Positions 47,050 to 59,529 of a DNA stretch of 64,000 nucleotides are shown piece after piece. How positions within the stretch are numbered: the stretch's first letter is position 1; every line of letters starts with the position of its first letter. The translations under genes were made by a program, and so were the position numbers. The notes beneath the pieces are model-generated. The model was not told where the DNA came from. It ran no database searches and worked only from the letters and a program-made list of their open reading frames with translations. The stretch is from Fragum whitleyi (taxonomy: Eukaryota; Mollusca; Bivalvia; Cardiida; Cardiidae): positions 40,195,617 to 40,259,616 of the forward strand of contig OX411558.1 in NCBI GenBank assembly GCA_948146395.1, written 5' to 3'.

Positions 47050-47340
47050 TTTTTGTTCTGAAAAACTGTGTCCAGCGAGAAACAATTCGATTCGATTTTC
47101 TTTTGAAGCATTTAAAGCGTATAATTAAGGCCAGATTGTTATTTAAATCCTTATTGAGGTTTTTTTTATATTATCTTGACAACCGGAACTAGTTGTTTAC
47201 ACGTGTAATACGCATGCGCGTTTCTTGAATGTATGGAAGACTGCACATGCCATTATTGCGATCCTAATATTCACCCCGGGACGCACCGGGACACCCGGGG
47301 ACTCAATGAGACACCCAAGACGCATCAAATACGCAGAGGT
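47050..47340 (-). promoter_or_regulatory. Candidate DNAJC10 promoter and 5' UTR
   Basis: Upstream of the start codon, minus strand: TATAAAAAAA (47170-47161), an ETS-type CCGGAA/TTCCGG (about 47183), CACGTG E-box (about 47201), and an NRF1-like GCATGCGC (about 47213). Further up is a short GC- and CpG-rich stretch in otherwise AT-rich DNA. I found no canonical ERSE (CCAAT-N9-CCACG). The transcription start is unknown. Confidence 0.4.
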
Positions 47341-48230
47341 TTATCACGAGATGTATTGGCATCACATATCGATTGCTCAGCGCCGGAAAAGTTGTAACTG
47401 CCTGAATCCCTCTTTCTCATCAAATCGTGACTTCTCATTGGATTCATGCATGTCAAATCTCTAATATAATGAGGATTTTGGTAAAGCCTAACTATGTCAA
47501 GTTTTACTTTGTGTGAAAAATGAAGAAAACACTAAAAAATATGTTTTCTTTTCCAGTATAAGAAACTATAAATGTATTTAAAGAAATTACCAACTTTTCT
47601 AAAACGACCGACTAACTTTGTCATACCATCTTCGGAAATTATGTCTGTGACTGCAACTTGCGCAAATCTTAGCATTGAAAATTATCATGTGGACTAAATT
47701 TATTTTAAAGATTGTGAACTTAGAGGGAAAGGAATGGGACAAATCCTTTTTAAAAACTCCAAATTAGCTCCCTCAATCAGATGCACGAATCCAACTCTAG
47801 CCAGAATTAGACTGGCCACCCCAGTGCACTTTAGAGTAAAATTTTGAAATAAATTTGTCAACTATGATTTTTAAGTTGGAATGCGGAGCAATTCCAACTT
47901 AGATTTAACAAAACCGCAAAATGAACACAAGATAATTTCATTTCGGGTTTCTTGAGAACACATATCACGTGAACAGGATGTGAATACACTTCGGCCTATT
48001 TTGTATATCTCATCTTGACAAAGACATACAGTTTATTTCATCAAAAAGTAATAATGCTGTAGAATTACACAACTATCACTTCGTGTTTATTATCAACACA
48101 CTAATTTATGTTTTAAACGACATTTATTGAAAGTTGCGTACGAATATATTAGTATCACATGTTTGCATAACTATATTTGGAAATCATGTGATAAGTCAAG
48201 TCCAATTAGGTCAGCAATTGACAATTAGCA
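47341..48230. other. Upstream flank, no gene seen
   Basis: Contains a small hairpin (AAGTTGGAAT/ATTCCAACTT, about 47873-47902) and otherwise AT-rich sequence. The 79-codon ORF at 47225-47464 has no recognisable motif. Confidence 0.5.
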
Positions 48231-48235
48231 CTAGC

Positions 48236-48346
48236 CAATCACGTGATCTGCTTATTTGGTAATGTCGCGATCTGTTTTCTCAGTATTGTGGCAATAGCAC
48301 AGACCAATCACGTGATCTGCTTATTTAGTAAGGTCGCGACCTGTTT
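48236..48346. repeat. Direct repeat with CCAAT-CACGTG
   Basis: CCAATCACGTGATCTGCTTA (48234) recurs at 48303, each followed by TTTRGTAAKGTCGCGAYCTG. Unit spacing about 68 bp. About 1.2 kb upstream of the DNAJC10 start. Confidence 0.75.
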
Positions 48347-48754
48347 TTCGTAGAATTATGTTATAGCTTCTTTTAAAGGTATAGTTTCTCTTTCTGAACG
48401 ACCTTATTACACATTTAACTTTTGACAAGGTGTTATATTGTAAATTTCTGTCTAAGCTACGAAATAAATACCCTTTTTTAAAGTGAAGATACACTTTTAA
48501 AGTTAATATATATTTTTGCAACATATTGTCGTTTGTCTCCGTCATATTGCAGTTATCTACATGAATGTTTTAATGTAAAAAAACAATACTCATCCAATAA
48601 TAAAACCCTTACCACCACATCTTTAATTGAATTATGAATATCTTTGCCGAATTGAATTCCAACACCAAGACAATTTGATATTTGAAACAAACCATCTAGT
48701 TGAACTTGCTTTCTTCACATTCTTACACATCAACATGTTTAAGAGCACCATCAT

Positions 48755-49190
48755 ACAGTTAGTTACATCGTGAAATTGACATTCATCTCAATAGAAAACA
48801 TTCTTAATCGCTCACTCAGCGCTCCATTCATTCATTCCAAACACTCACTCAAACCATTCAAAAAACACTCAAAGTTATTAGAAAAATAAGATCAACATGT
48901 ACATTCAAAATGAATTAAGCAAGAACCAAATCGCGATTTCACTGACATAAATGAAATTTAAAGCGTCTGGTTGGTTCTTGGCGAAATAGAAAGCTATTGA
49001 TTGAACTTTTATGCATATTTCATATAGGTTTTATATATTGCTAATTTTGTTCATCCTGAACAAAATAAGCGACATTGGATTCCCTCCCTTAAATTTCACT
49101 CAAAACTCGCTCCGCTCACTCACTCAACATCATGCTTAAATCATTCCAAAATCGTTCACCTATCAATTTCACGATGTTATTAACTGTACC
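48755..49190. mobile_element. TIR element (CAGTTARTWACATCGTGAAA)
   Basis: CAGTTAGTTACATCGTGAAA at 48757 and, inverted, CAGTTAATAACATCGTGAAA at about 49188. Interior has CACTCA-rich and CATTCATTCC tracts. About 434 bp. Confidence 0.78.
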
Positions 49191-49745
49191 CCCAACTAAG
49201 AAGAAGAGGAGCATACTTATATTGATTTCATCATGTCTGTCTCTCAGTCCATTGACCTTTTGCTTTCCGCTAGATAAACGGAGAAGCAATTGACCTACAA
49301 TAACGAAACTTTACACAAATATTGCCCATGACCCAAAGAAATGCGCCATTGTTTCGGGGTCATAGATGTCACGGGCATCAGTAAATTTTAACAGTTAACA
49401 GTTTCATAAGTGAACAACCAATTGACCCAAATCATAAAACTTGACACAAATGTTGTCAATGACCCAAGAAAGTGCCCAATAGTGGAGTCACATAGGTCGA
49501 AATCACAATTGAACTTCGTCCAAAAATTGTCTTGAGATTCCAACTCATGAAGTAAAAGACTTCCCTGCGAAAAAAGCTTTTCATCATGGAAAAATCATTT
49601 GCGACACTTCTAATTTAAAATGTAATTGATAACCCAAATGGAGCAGAAGTTTATTGAAAAATAATATAAAAACTGTTTGGAGTGTATAAGGTCGCCTGTG
49701 TGTCCATTAGTCGGCTGTATGGTCCGTATCATTTTCTTCCTTTTT

Positions 49746-50302
49746 AGCTCACCTTACCACAACGTGATCAAGGGGAGCTTGAGGATCAGCCTGACTCCGT
49801 CGTCCGTCGTGAGTCGTCACCCTTCTTAAAACTTCTTCTTCTCCTAAACCGCTGGACAAATTTCAATGAAATTTTGCCAGAATGTTCCCTGGGTGACCCT
49901 TTTCAAAATTGTCGCTATATACTAATTGGCCAATAAATAAGGGTATGGCAGGGCGGGGTTTATTTTGAGCCCAAAATCTTTGAACGACATCTCCTCCTGA
50001 ACCACTGGGCAGATTTCAATGTAACTTTGCAAGAATGTTCCTTTGATGACCTTCTCCAAACATTGTTGGCAAAATTTTCATTAGCCCATAAATATGGGCG
50101 TGGCAGGGTAGGGCTAGTTTTGAGTCTCCTCTGTAATGAATGGGTTGGCAGGGTCTATTATGACTGCTTATAATTGCCGGAATGTCTCCTCTTCAACATT
50201 TAGGCAAGTTTGAATAAATCTCTGCCAGAAAGTTTCTTGGATAAGATCCACTGGACCAATCGAATTCAGGTGAGCGGTTTAGGGCCATTCTGTCCCTCTT
50301 GG
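49746..50302 (-). mobile_element. F1-type element, copy f
   Basis: Minus orientation: starts CCAAGAGGGACAGAATGGCC, ends GGTGAGCTAAAAA. The 3' hairpin is degenerate. Internal sequence is related to the 16-kb copy's right part. Confidence 0.75.
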
Positions 50303-50944
50303 TATAATTTTTCTTCCATCAGATTCAGGCCTGTATAGCGATTCAGTGGTTTGAGCGTCTCTCGTTGTTGAAATACATTGATTTATATACGCCCGTCAAA
50401 AGATGAGACGTAATATGTGATCACCTGTGGTGGGTGGGAGGCGTCAGCTACGCTAGAAGCTTGAGGTCACCGTCTCTCGAACGCATTCCAACTTACCAGA
50501 ACTTTCAGTACTTTGATTTTGTTTGTTTTACATTAAATAACATAGCTCTGCAATAGAAAATTAAGCTAATATTTTGATGTTCCCTTTTTATCAACGAACA
50601 CACAGGTGTCATTATTAAATGCACGAATCTAGGAGAAAAGAGGATATGTGTAAAGGCGGTTACAACTGCTTCACACAGAGGCATCGATATCATAACTTCA
50701 AACTATGTTCAAAAGTTTCCTTTTTATTAATTCTGCTACTTTAACTTCATCTTTTAACGTAAAACAAACACATTTTTATATGCATCAGGTTTCCAATCTC
50801 CATGTAATTGGATCAAGGCAGGGGCTACTCCGCACCCAAATCAGCGGCATACGTAGCACCTCCTCTGCGGAAACTGTGAGATGAATACAAATCTGCCTGG
50901 AGACCAAAACTATTTAGAATTTCCCTCAGTTTATGCTCCAAATT

Positions 50945-51890
50945 TTTCGTAAAGCAATTTGATGATTAAGACAATAGTGTTAAGTCTAGACTTGCGTTGA
51001 GATATTCATTATTTGCAAGATTTTGTATGTTAAAGAAAGAACGTTCCATAATGTCACAATACCGAAACCTAATTAAATATTGTATTAGTAAAAAAAAGAT
51101 TGTTCATGTGAATGTTCTTCAGATACTGATCCGGTGAACATTCAAGGTATGGCTTTGTGTGTGTTTACTTAGTTGTTCACCCGTCTTGGTTAGTTAGGAC
51201 AAGCACAGAAAGTATTGTATATCTAAAGAGAAGTTTGGAAGTAATATTAATTGGAAGATTTTTAACCGCAGCAAAAAATATTTAATTAATTTACTGCAGT
51301 GGATGTATACCTTTCATGATACATGTTTTCATTTCATTGGATTATGAGTAACTTAGCAACTTACAATACCAAGTTAAGTTTCGCTATTTGATTTGTTCTT
51401 GATTGGACAAAGCCCAATTGTTTGTCTAAACTCGCACAGTTCGAAAAGTTATTGACGCGATAGGAAGTCTTGTTTGAAAATTAAAATTCCCAACCCACCC
51501 GCCGTTAAATTGCTGTATTGCTTTTATATAATGTGATTTCATGATGTTTTCATGTTTAGTTAATTACCATTTCTTCATTATCATTTGACATTGATGTAGT
51601 GATGTGATAGGCATTTTTTTGAAAATATCAAATTTTTCGTAAAGCAATTTGATGATTAAGACTAAAGTGTAAAGTCTAGATATTCATTATTTGCAAGATT
51701 TTGTATGTTAAAGAAAGACTTCCATGATGTCACAATACCATAAATTTTAAAATTTAATTTTCAAACAAGACTTCCTATCGTGTCAATAACTATTCGAACT
51801 AAAGGTATACATCCACTTCAGTAAATTAATTAACTATTTTTTGCTGCGGTTAAAAATCTTCCAATTCCCAAACAATTTGCACATTTTTGC
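50945..51890. repeat. Complex direct and inverted repeat block
   Basis: Direct: AAAGCAATTTGATGATTAAG...TGTCACAATACC at 50950-51063 and 51642-51730. Inverted: 51240-51325 (TTGGAAGATTTTTAACCGCA) pairs with 51790-51880, and 51450-51490 (GATAGGAAGTCTTGTTTGAA) pairs with 51742-51785. Looks like a foldback with one arm rearranged. Confidence 0.72.
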
Positions 51891-51894
51891 ATTC

Positions 51895-52013
51895 TGAACG
51901 CGGGATTGTGCGTCGTCTAATGCTGCGCAGCTATAGTGACGTTATATAAATCAAGAAAATGACCATAAACCTGAGAGCAAAACAACATGTGTTTGTTTGT
52001 TTTTTATTTGTTT

Positions 52014-52045
<32 letters not shown>

Positions 52046-52340
52046 CATTATCAAAAATATGACCACGCATTCATTCTTTTTAAACACAAAATTCGCATGT
52101 GAATCTTGAATAGATTCCTGTCTTATCATGAATGGTTTACATTAAAAAATAAACTGATACGGGTATTTAAATTAGGTTCTTTGCTGATCTGCGCAGGTTA
52201 AGCAGACGAAAAATGTATTCAATCGGCGCTAAAGCCCGGCACGACGGTACCTCTGTTCAGGGACTCTAAATATACATTTGGGGTGCTCTGTACATCACCA
52301 GATTGTGTTATTTTAGTGACATTTTATGCTAGATGAAATG
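51895..52340. repeat. Dispersed repeat R1, copy 2, with T29 run
   Basis: GTGCGTCGTCTAATGCTGCG, CAGCTATAGTGACGTTATAT and GAGCAAAACAAC as in copy 1, then a run of about 29 T at 52017-52045, then the GCGCAGGTTAAGCAGAC arm. Confidence 0.62.
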
Positions 52341-52697
52341 AGTCTGCGTATGACAATTGGACCAACAATTTTTAACGTGAGTGAAGGAAAGATACTTGCC
52401 AGCCCGTCACGGTATCCCCACGGTCTGACCAGAGTCTTGACTATGCGATTAATAGATAAATAGGTCTCAAAGCATATGTATACAGAGAGTCAATCAAATT
52501 TTGCATTACATTATGTGACAATCTGAGCTGCTTAACTGATGTTTGTGCCTCACACACTGTCAAATTGTTGGAAACGTCACGCAAAGGCTAAAATGTCTTT
52601 TACATTATAAGTCGAAACATTATAAGTAGTTGCTTTCCGGTCGTATTTGGTTTTTGAATGCATGCTATATATGTACACGCATTTTGTACCTGACTTT

Positions 52698-52927
52698 CTT
52701 AACCCTTTGCTGTTTAATCCCTGCTTTTTACGTGCCTGTGATTTTATGATTGAGAAAACATTGTGAAAAAAGAAGAAATTGCTTCTGAAGAGCAATTTCT
52801 TCTTTTTCCACACTATTTTCTACCCTACTGAATGGTTATTTTTCAAATTAAATCCACTCTAAATTTACATCTGCAAAATCTTTGAATTTGGACAGGTTCA
52901 AAATTTTGTAAAACAGGAAAGGGTTAA
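52698..52927. mobile_element. MITE with TTAACCCTTT ends and hairpin core
   Basis: TTAACCCTTTGCTGTTTAAT at left and, inverted, TTAACCCTTTCCTGTTTTAC at right. The centre is the GAAGAAATTGCTTC...GAGCAATTTCTTC hairpin. Second copy at 41.6-41.8 kb. Confidence 0.8.
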
Positions 52928-52929
52928 AT

Positions 52930-54233
52930 GCCGACGGGCACTGTGGATATTAGAAAGTCATCATAGATAAACTATGTATTTCAAATAAAGGAGTGCATAT
53001 TGTTATAAAACACTCTGGTGAAAAAATGAGAGGATATGTGATTTTTTAAGTATATTTTCTTTACTTTAAGCGCGTTGTCTTGCAAGAAGCAACGTTATAA
53101 CGTCATAGATATAATAGAACCCGCTCAGAAAACGTCAAATAGAGTTAATGAACAAGAGCATGATATGCATGATCTTTAAATTATTTAACCTCTTTGGTGA
53201 TGAAATTATCCAGTGAAAATGTAATTACACTTGTCCATTTACGGTACTCAAAGGAAATCATTAAGAGATAAAATTATCTTACCGGCGAGTCCTGAGATGA
53301 AATGACATTCAGTACTCAAATAGCTCTACCGTGATTATAGATGGCAAATCTTTCGTAAAAAAACACTTAAAAATGACAGTTTTGTCTACTTTGAAGGCGA
53401 TTTCACGTAAAAAAAAGGGGGGGGGGGTACCTTTTCCGACTCAGGCTGCCTCTCAATGCACATTATTTAGGGTCCGTGAAGGTATGACATATAACATATA
53501 CGAGAAATCCTCGGAGCCGATGAGTAAAGCATTATGTTACTTTTCATTCATTACCCCTGGGACAAAACGCTAGCGAAATATTGTTTTTATGAATATTCAT
53601 TATCATTGTATATATACATTGAAATTTCGTTTCTATGAATATTCATAATTGGTGCAAATATACATTGATTAGCCTATCAAACATATATTGATTAGCCTAT
53701 CAAAAAGACTATGACATCACATGATGATACTCCTTCAAAATAAGATAGAATCGAGTGTTTCAGATTCTGAAATGGAAATTTCAGGGATTAGATTTTGCCG
53801 ACATAGTTTAAAGATATACTAGTAGGAGCTCGGAGAAATTGCATTACTCAATGAAAGTAAACTAGCGAAAATATGTGTCCGATGACGTGATAAAATTAGA
53901 CGCAGTAGGTTGTCACCCCTGTGAGAAAAGAAAGACTCGATATGGTAATTTTATTTTGATATGTTTATAGGTAGAAATGACGTGTAATACAGACTAAATA
54001 AATAGATCAATTTTTCTCTAAAATCTACAAATAAACTTGGCTTACCAATCAAACTGCTTCATGAATTCATGAAGTTAATTGTCAAAGGGTCGATAAATAA
54101 AGTCTACGGAATTTAGAGACACTATGTTACCAAGAATAAAATAAAGAGGAAATATGTAGTAAAAAGCTTGATTGTGTCCATTCGGAACATCGCCCTGACT
54201 TACATGTCAGTTGCATTTCTGTTTATCGGATAT

Positions 54234-54284
<51 letters not shown>

Positions 54285-55185
54285 TCAATTTATTAATCAA
54301 TTTATTTATTTTTTTTATTTATTCATTCATTTTTTATTTATCTATATGCACACAGGAAAATAGAAATAAAGTCACATATCGAGGGATCAACGTTACAGTT
54401 GTAATTGTCTTTATTCATACTGACACTTACACCGTCATTGCGTTGAGCCCTTGAAAAAGTTACGTCTTTTACAAATTTGAAAGTGGTGTGTGATTACGCC
54501 AAAAGTTCGATATCGTGGGTTAAATTCCCGGGCTGACATACTAACAAACCGATTCTCTTTAAGACGCAACATTAAATTAAAGCCCCCTGTGACGGTGTTA
54601 TACGTCGAACACGTTGACTGAACCATGGCGGTTCTCAGTAGTGATTTAGTCATGCATCCTTGCACTATTCGACATAACAACAAACCGTCCGAGCTCTGGG
54701 GACTCACTCACATGGGCATATGCTACGGGGGCGACGATAATAAATTGAGGATATTGAAAGAGTGGTCATTGAATACCAAATTAAAAAAAAAGTCATCTAT
54801 AAACAGAAAAAAAGAGACTCCATCGAGATTTTAGCTGTTTAAGATGGCGAATTAAATCAATTCAGAATTTTATGATTACAAGTTTGATATTCTATTTATA
54901 ATATGGCCCGAATTTTTGTGATAAAACGATGAAATTACGATACTTATCGATTCAGGTTTTTCCACGAAATATATAACGCCGTTTGCGAAATGACGTCAGC
55001 AAATCCATTATGACGCCATTTCCCAAACCAAGATATACCGTTGCTATACGTTCTTTTCGCATTTTCATAGAACTTTATTCCACAAGTGTAATAACAACCA
55101 TGTAATGAAAAAAAATATTCAACGGTGCTATTTCGCTCCCGCAACGTAGGTCATATTTCAAAAGGAAATACACACGCCGTGATTT
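52930..55185. other. Intergenic, no gene seen
   Basis: AT-rich with a G-run at 53411-53427, paired TATGAATATTCAT words near 53590 and 53638, and the TTTA microsatellite. ORFs of 60-90 codons here show no family motif. Confidence 0.5.
54231..54320. repeat. (TTTA)n microsatellite
   Basis: About 20 units of TTTA from 54231, becoming imperfect after 54283. Confidence 0.93.
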
Positions 55186-55189
55186 CGCC

Positions 55190-58100
55190 ATCGACCCACT
55201 TGTCAATCATAGTAGAGTCGCTTAGGTAAAAAATCGTGACAAGTCGGACGAAAGTGCCATTTTTGTTCGTGGTTAAAGGGTTCGATTAGCAATATTTTGC
55301 ACTAGGGGTGCCCGGATTTAAAGGCCTATGAGACTGGAAATCGTTGGTTAAATATTCGGGTAATGTACTATCCGAATACTGTTCCTTTTAAACGAAAAAT
55401 GGTCATTTATGCCAAACTTCTATATATATTTTGCCTTTAAACTACATTTACATTTAGAATTTATTACATTTTAAACTTCAAAGAATAAAAATTTTGAAAA
55501 TGGTCTTTAAATTTACATTTGCAAGACCAAATTATCATTTTTGTATTTTCGGCAATTCACCATTTTAAGGATCGACAATTCTAAAAATTCTAGATTGCGA
55601 AGTTGCAAAAGACGAACCCTGGTCATGCGTAATACTACCAGCGTGAATTGTAACTGGAGGTGCCCGATTTATAAAACTTTGAAACCTTTAAATCGGATGA
55701 TCAAATATTCGGATAAAGTGCTATCCGAATACCTTTCCTTTTGAAAATTTACAATTTAATCAACAGGACTTAACTCAGAATGTAATTGTGTAACCGATAG
55801 AGAGAAAAGCAATTAAAAAGGATTAAAATTATTTAAATGTCTGTATTATATTCTTTTTTAATCTATGTGATGAAAATCCAATTGTTTTAGTATCTTGCCT
55901 CGTAACCTAAATACAGTGTTGACTGTCATTATACCCAGTGAAGATTATAACTAACATGGTCATAAAATATTTCTTACATCTACCGTATATATGCGGCTTG
56001 AAACTGCGGCGATCCGGTCGCGTCAATTTTCACATAACTAGCACTAAGCAAGTTCATCGCAGATCAATCAATAGTGAATTGTCAAAAGATTGATTACTGC
56101 TTTTGCACATGCCATTTTTTGCTGTATTGTCGACAAAACGCCGAATTTGTCGGCGAATTACCATTAATTCGTCGCGGAAAAAAGACGTCGCGGAAAAACA
56201 GGCCTTTTGTGATTTTTTTCATTTAAGAATAAAATTAGTACATAAGTGATATAATGAAAATAAGGCATATGATTGATTCAAATGAAACGAAATTGTTTTC
56301 GTTTCGATTTAACGATTTGTTGAGTCTATTTTGTGTTACAGTCACATAAAAATCGAAGACGTCGACACATCGGCGATTTCTATTTTTCATCAGTCGATAA
56401 GTTAGATATAACTCCGGACGGGCGCCGGCTATATAAGGATAAAAATGTTTTGCAGACCCATAAATCCCGACCGACGTGGCGATGTCTAATTTCTTGTGCA
56501 GTGATGATTCAGAAATCATAGTCGATTTAACATAGCATGCTGATGATACGCCGGAGACATGTCGTAGACTAGTCAGCGATGCGCCTGCGCCTTCCAAATG
56601 GAAGTGAAAGGGTCAGAAAAGACGTCTACAAAATCGACCGAAGCCCGGCAAATAGCCGACGATTAGTCGTCGATATAATATTGTCTTCCATAAATCTTAA
56701 GGTTCATGTAAAGTGTTTGAGACCCAATTTTAAGGGCACTTCATTAGCCGAGAAAAAGCACTATGCCCAGTATATAATACGACGGTTGATCCAGAAATTC
56801 GTATAATGGGGTTCTAAAACTTAAGAAAAGTTGACTGTCAAAATAAAAATTAAACATTCTTTTAATGCAACATCTGTGTAATAAATGTGGAAATTTTCGA
56901 ATGTTTAAGTTACATAGCGGCTGTAAAGTGACTAATCACAAACATAGACCCCGCACTAAGGCGGGGGAGCATGAACGTCAAATGCGACGTCATTATTTAC
57001 TCTTTTCTATATAGTCTCCATTTGCTTACATGCCTTTCTGTGCCTAATAAAATAATTTGCAGAAAGTATCACATTCCATTTGGAATTCAAATTAGGGTAC
57101 AATTTTATATGAATACAACTTCTAGTGAGGTGGAGACCCAGATGCAGGACCTTTAAGTTTGGAAAGTAATGTGAATCAATTAAGACAACTTCATTCTCTT
57201 TAAACTCCATTATACCATTCTTTATTCTCTAATAAAGCCTGGCGCTCTTAAAATTTACGAGGTAATTTGACAAAAACTTCTTTTTTTGTCATAATAATAT
57301 CTTTCTAAAATATCTGAAAGGTAACGAATGGTAAATCCCATGATCATTACAAAATTCGAAAAATAAACGGAATTCACAATTTGATGCAGTCGTCAGGTTG
57401 TTTTTCACACGAATATTATGTTTTATTTAAATTATCATGTGTCCGTAAAAACTCTTCCAAAAATGTTTAAAGTAAGACAATTGATTCTTTATTTGGCATT
57501 ATTTACTTCTAGCAAGAAATTTCAAAAAGAAGTTACGAAAAGTTGCAGAAAATTTGAATAATGTAACTGATTTTCATTATATTTTTACGCTCCCCCGCCT
57601 AAGCATACTATTGTTACTATGGTAACGAAAGCAAAGGCCGCTTTTTATGATTTCACAAAAAATGATAACATTTGTACATTTCGAAGATACGGAACTACAC
57701 ACACGCCAAAATATACACTGCACAAGACAGAAATGTAAAAGTTATAAGCCCATTATACGAATTTCTGGGCCATCCCTCGTATATCAAAATGAAGGTATTC
57801 ATGAGTACAAGCAGTTGAGCAACATAAGACCACCATAGCTATAGCGGTATAGCCAAAACATTGTGGAAAAGGGTCTTCGAAATCTAGTGATACTTAACAA
57901 TGGGAAATGGCATAGTTCAAATAATTCACAAATAATCTCAACTACGGTTATCAATTTACACATATAACGTAGTTTAGCTATATATTGCAAACAGATGGTA
58001 AGACAAACAAACGCATGGACATTTGTAAAAAATAACCCTTATAATTGATGCGGAACATTTCATGATTACAGTAGAGATAAAAACGGCACTTTGGTGTCAT

Positions 58101-58312
58101 CTTTGCCCGTCTAACGAAGAGAAACTCGCAAACTTTAAAATAAAAGGAAGAGTATCCGGATAGACATCTATCCGAAACTTGAAATCGCCCGTAAATCGTA
58201 TATAGACCAGTCAAGTCGGGCACCCCTAGTGCAAAAGTTATCTCATGATTGTAGCTTACTATAGACAAAAACTGGCACTTTCGTCCGACGTGTCACGATC
58301 GACCCAATATTT
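55190..58312. mobile_element. 3.1-kb element with long TIRs and subterminal repeats
   Basis: Left ATCGTGACAAGTCGGACGAA (55226) and right, inverted, ATCGTGACACGTCGGACGAA, continuing with AGTGCCA and GCACTAGGGGTGCCCG on both arms. A further subterminal copy (GGTGCCCGATTTATAAAACT, with ATTCGGATAAAGTGCTATCC) is at 55660-55740. No transposase seen in any frame, so non-autonomous or decayed. Holds a nested element at 56.95-57.6 kb. Confidence 0.78.
56955..57604. mobile_element. Nested 0.65-kb TIR element (CTWAGGCGGGGGAGC)
   Basis: CTAAGGCGGGGGAGCATGAA at 56955 and, inverted, CTTAGGCGGGGGAGCGTAAA at about 57604. AT-rich interior without a convincing ORF. It lies inside the 3.1-kb TIR element. Confidence 0.78.
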
Positions 58313-59529
58313 TTATATAAGAGCCTAGACTATCAGGACAATCTGTAAGTTTGTCATAAATTGGAAATCTTGGTAATAAACAAGTTAATGCCTCAAAATC
58401 GATTTCTTTTTTTACCAGATTTTTAAGATATAGACATTCATTTACATCATAATTCAAAGAATTCTATTCGTCTTTCTCGCCTGGTTATCTGTTACATGTA
58501 CGTATTTAAAGATGTATTTCTTTGTTTAAAAAGCCTGTAAACATTTTATTCGGGACTACATGTGCTTATATCGAAGGATATGCATGAAACTATTGTGTAA
58601 GTGCCTAAGAAATAATATCTTTTGGCTGTAACATTTGGATCGATACCTTCATAGGCTTGAGGCTCTATGGTCCTTTTCTTTAACGCCATTTTCCTGTACC
58701 CGCTTTCGGCCAAAAATATTGGGTGCAAACTTCACTGTATTATCAATAGTTTTCCAAATAATATTCAAAGCGCTTGTAAACCTATTTCAACACACTACTG
58801 ATACTTACAATGTCATTGGATAAACTATTCTGAGCACTGACCACTCTTTTCGCGAATTGAATTCCTTGACTGAAGATGTTCTTATATGAGCCTGTGGGTG
58901 ACATTCCCAACGATTTCACATGTTTATGAAGTGGAAACATTGAACAGTCTGGAAATCCCACAGTGCATTTACAAGATTACCTGACTTACTAAAGGCACTT
59001 TGAAGCCACTTCTATCTACAAATTGCACAGTACAGACCCTGGTTTACTGCCCCTTTGCTTTGCGCACATTTGAAGTTGTTGGAAATGTCAAACACATGCT
59101 CATATTTGTTTGGGGGGCTTTTTTGGTAGATTTTGAATTTGTGTCCTCTTGTGGTTATTTTTCTGTTTTGAACAATTGGAAATAATTTGTTTTTGACGAC
59201 TCGGCCTTTATTTGAGTCTGTGTGTGACATTTCCAACAATTTGATATGTTTGTGAGTTTCAATTATTAAGCAGCCACATAGTGAATTAAAAATTGTGTAT
59301 ATCTATCTTAAGCTACTTTTAGACCTTGTCTGCCTGTAAAACGCAAAGTGAAGACTCTGGACAGACTGTGTTGATGCACAGACTGGCCAGGGTCTTTGCT
59401 TGGCACACTTTTTAAATTGTTTGAAACATCACGGACAGACTCAATTATCATTATCTAGAAAACTTGGACAACGTCTGGTCTACGTCTTCCGTATTCAAGG
59501 GTTGGCAATCCTGGCTGTCTTGTCTCTAG
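58313..59529. other. Intergenic, no gene seen
   Basis: Short worn repeats around 59030-59430 (GCACAGTACAGACC, GACAGACTGTGTTGATGCAC hairpin) and nothing coding. Confidence 0.5.

Noticed and set aside
47225..47464. 79-codon ORF on the plus strand next to the promoter
   Set aside because: No family motif, no support beyond an open frame in the only GC-rich stretch.
47050..48600. Canonical ER stress element (CCAAT-N9-CCACG)
   Set aside because: I searched both strands by eye; only CCAAT-CACGTG pairs and a CGTGA...ATTGG with the wrong spacing were found.
53331..53573. 80-codon ORF with a lysine/glycine run
   Set aside because: The run comes from A- and G-homopolymers; no homology or splice context recognised.
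56235..56806. Overlapping ORFs of 62-120 codons in the 3.1-kb TIR element as transposase
   Set aside because: No DDE/D-type or zinc-finger pattern in any frame; lengths fit chance.
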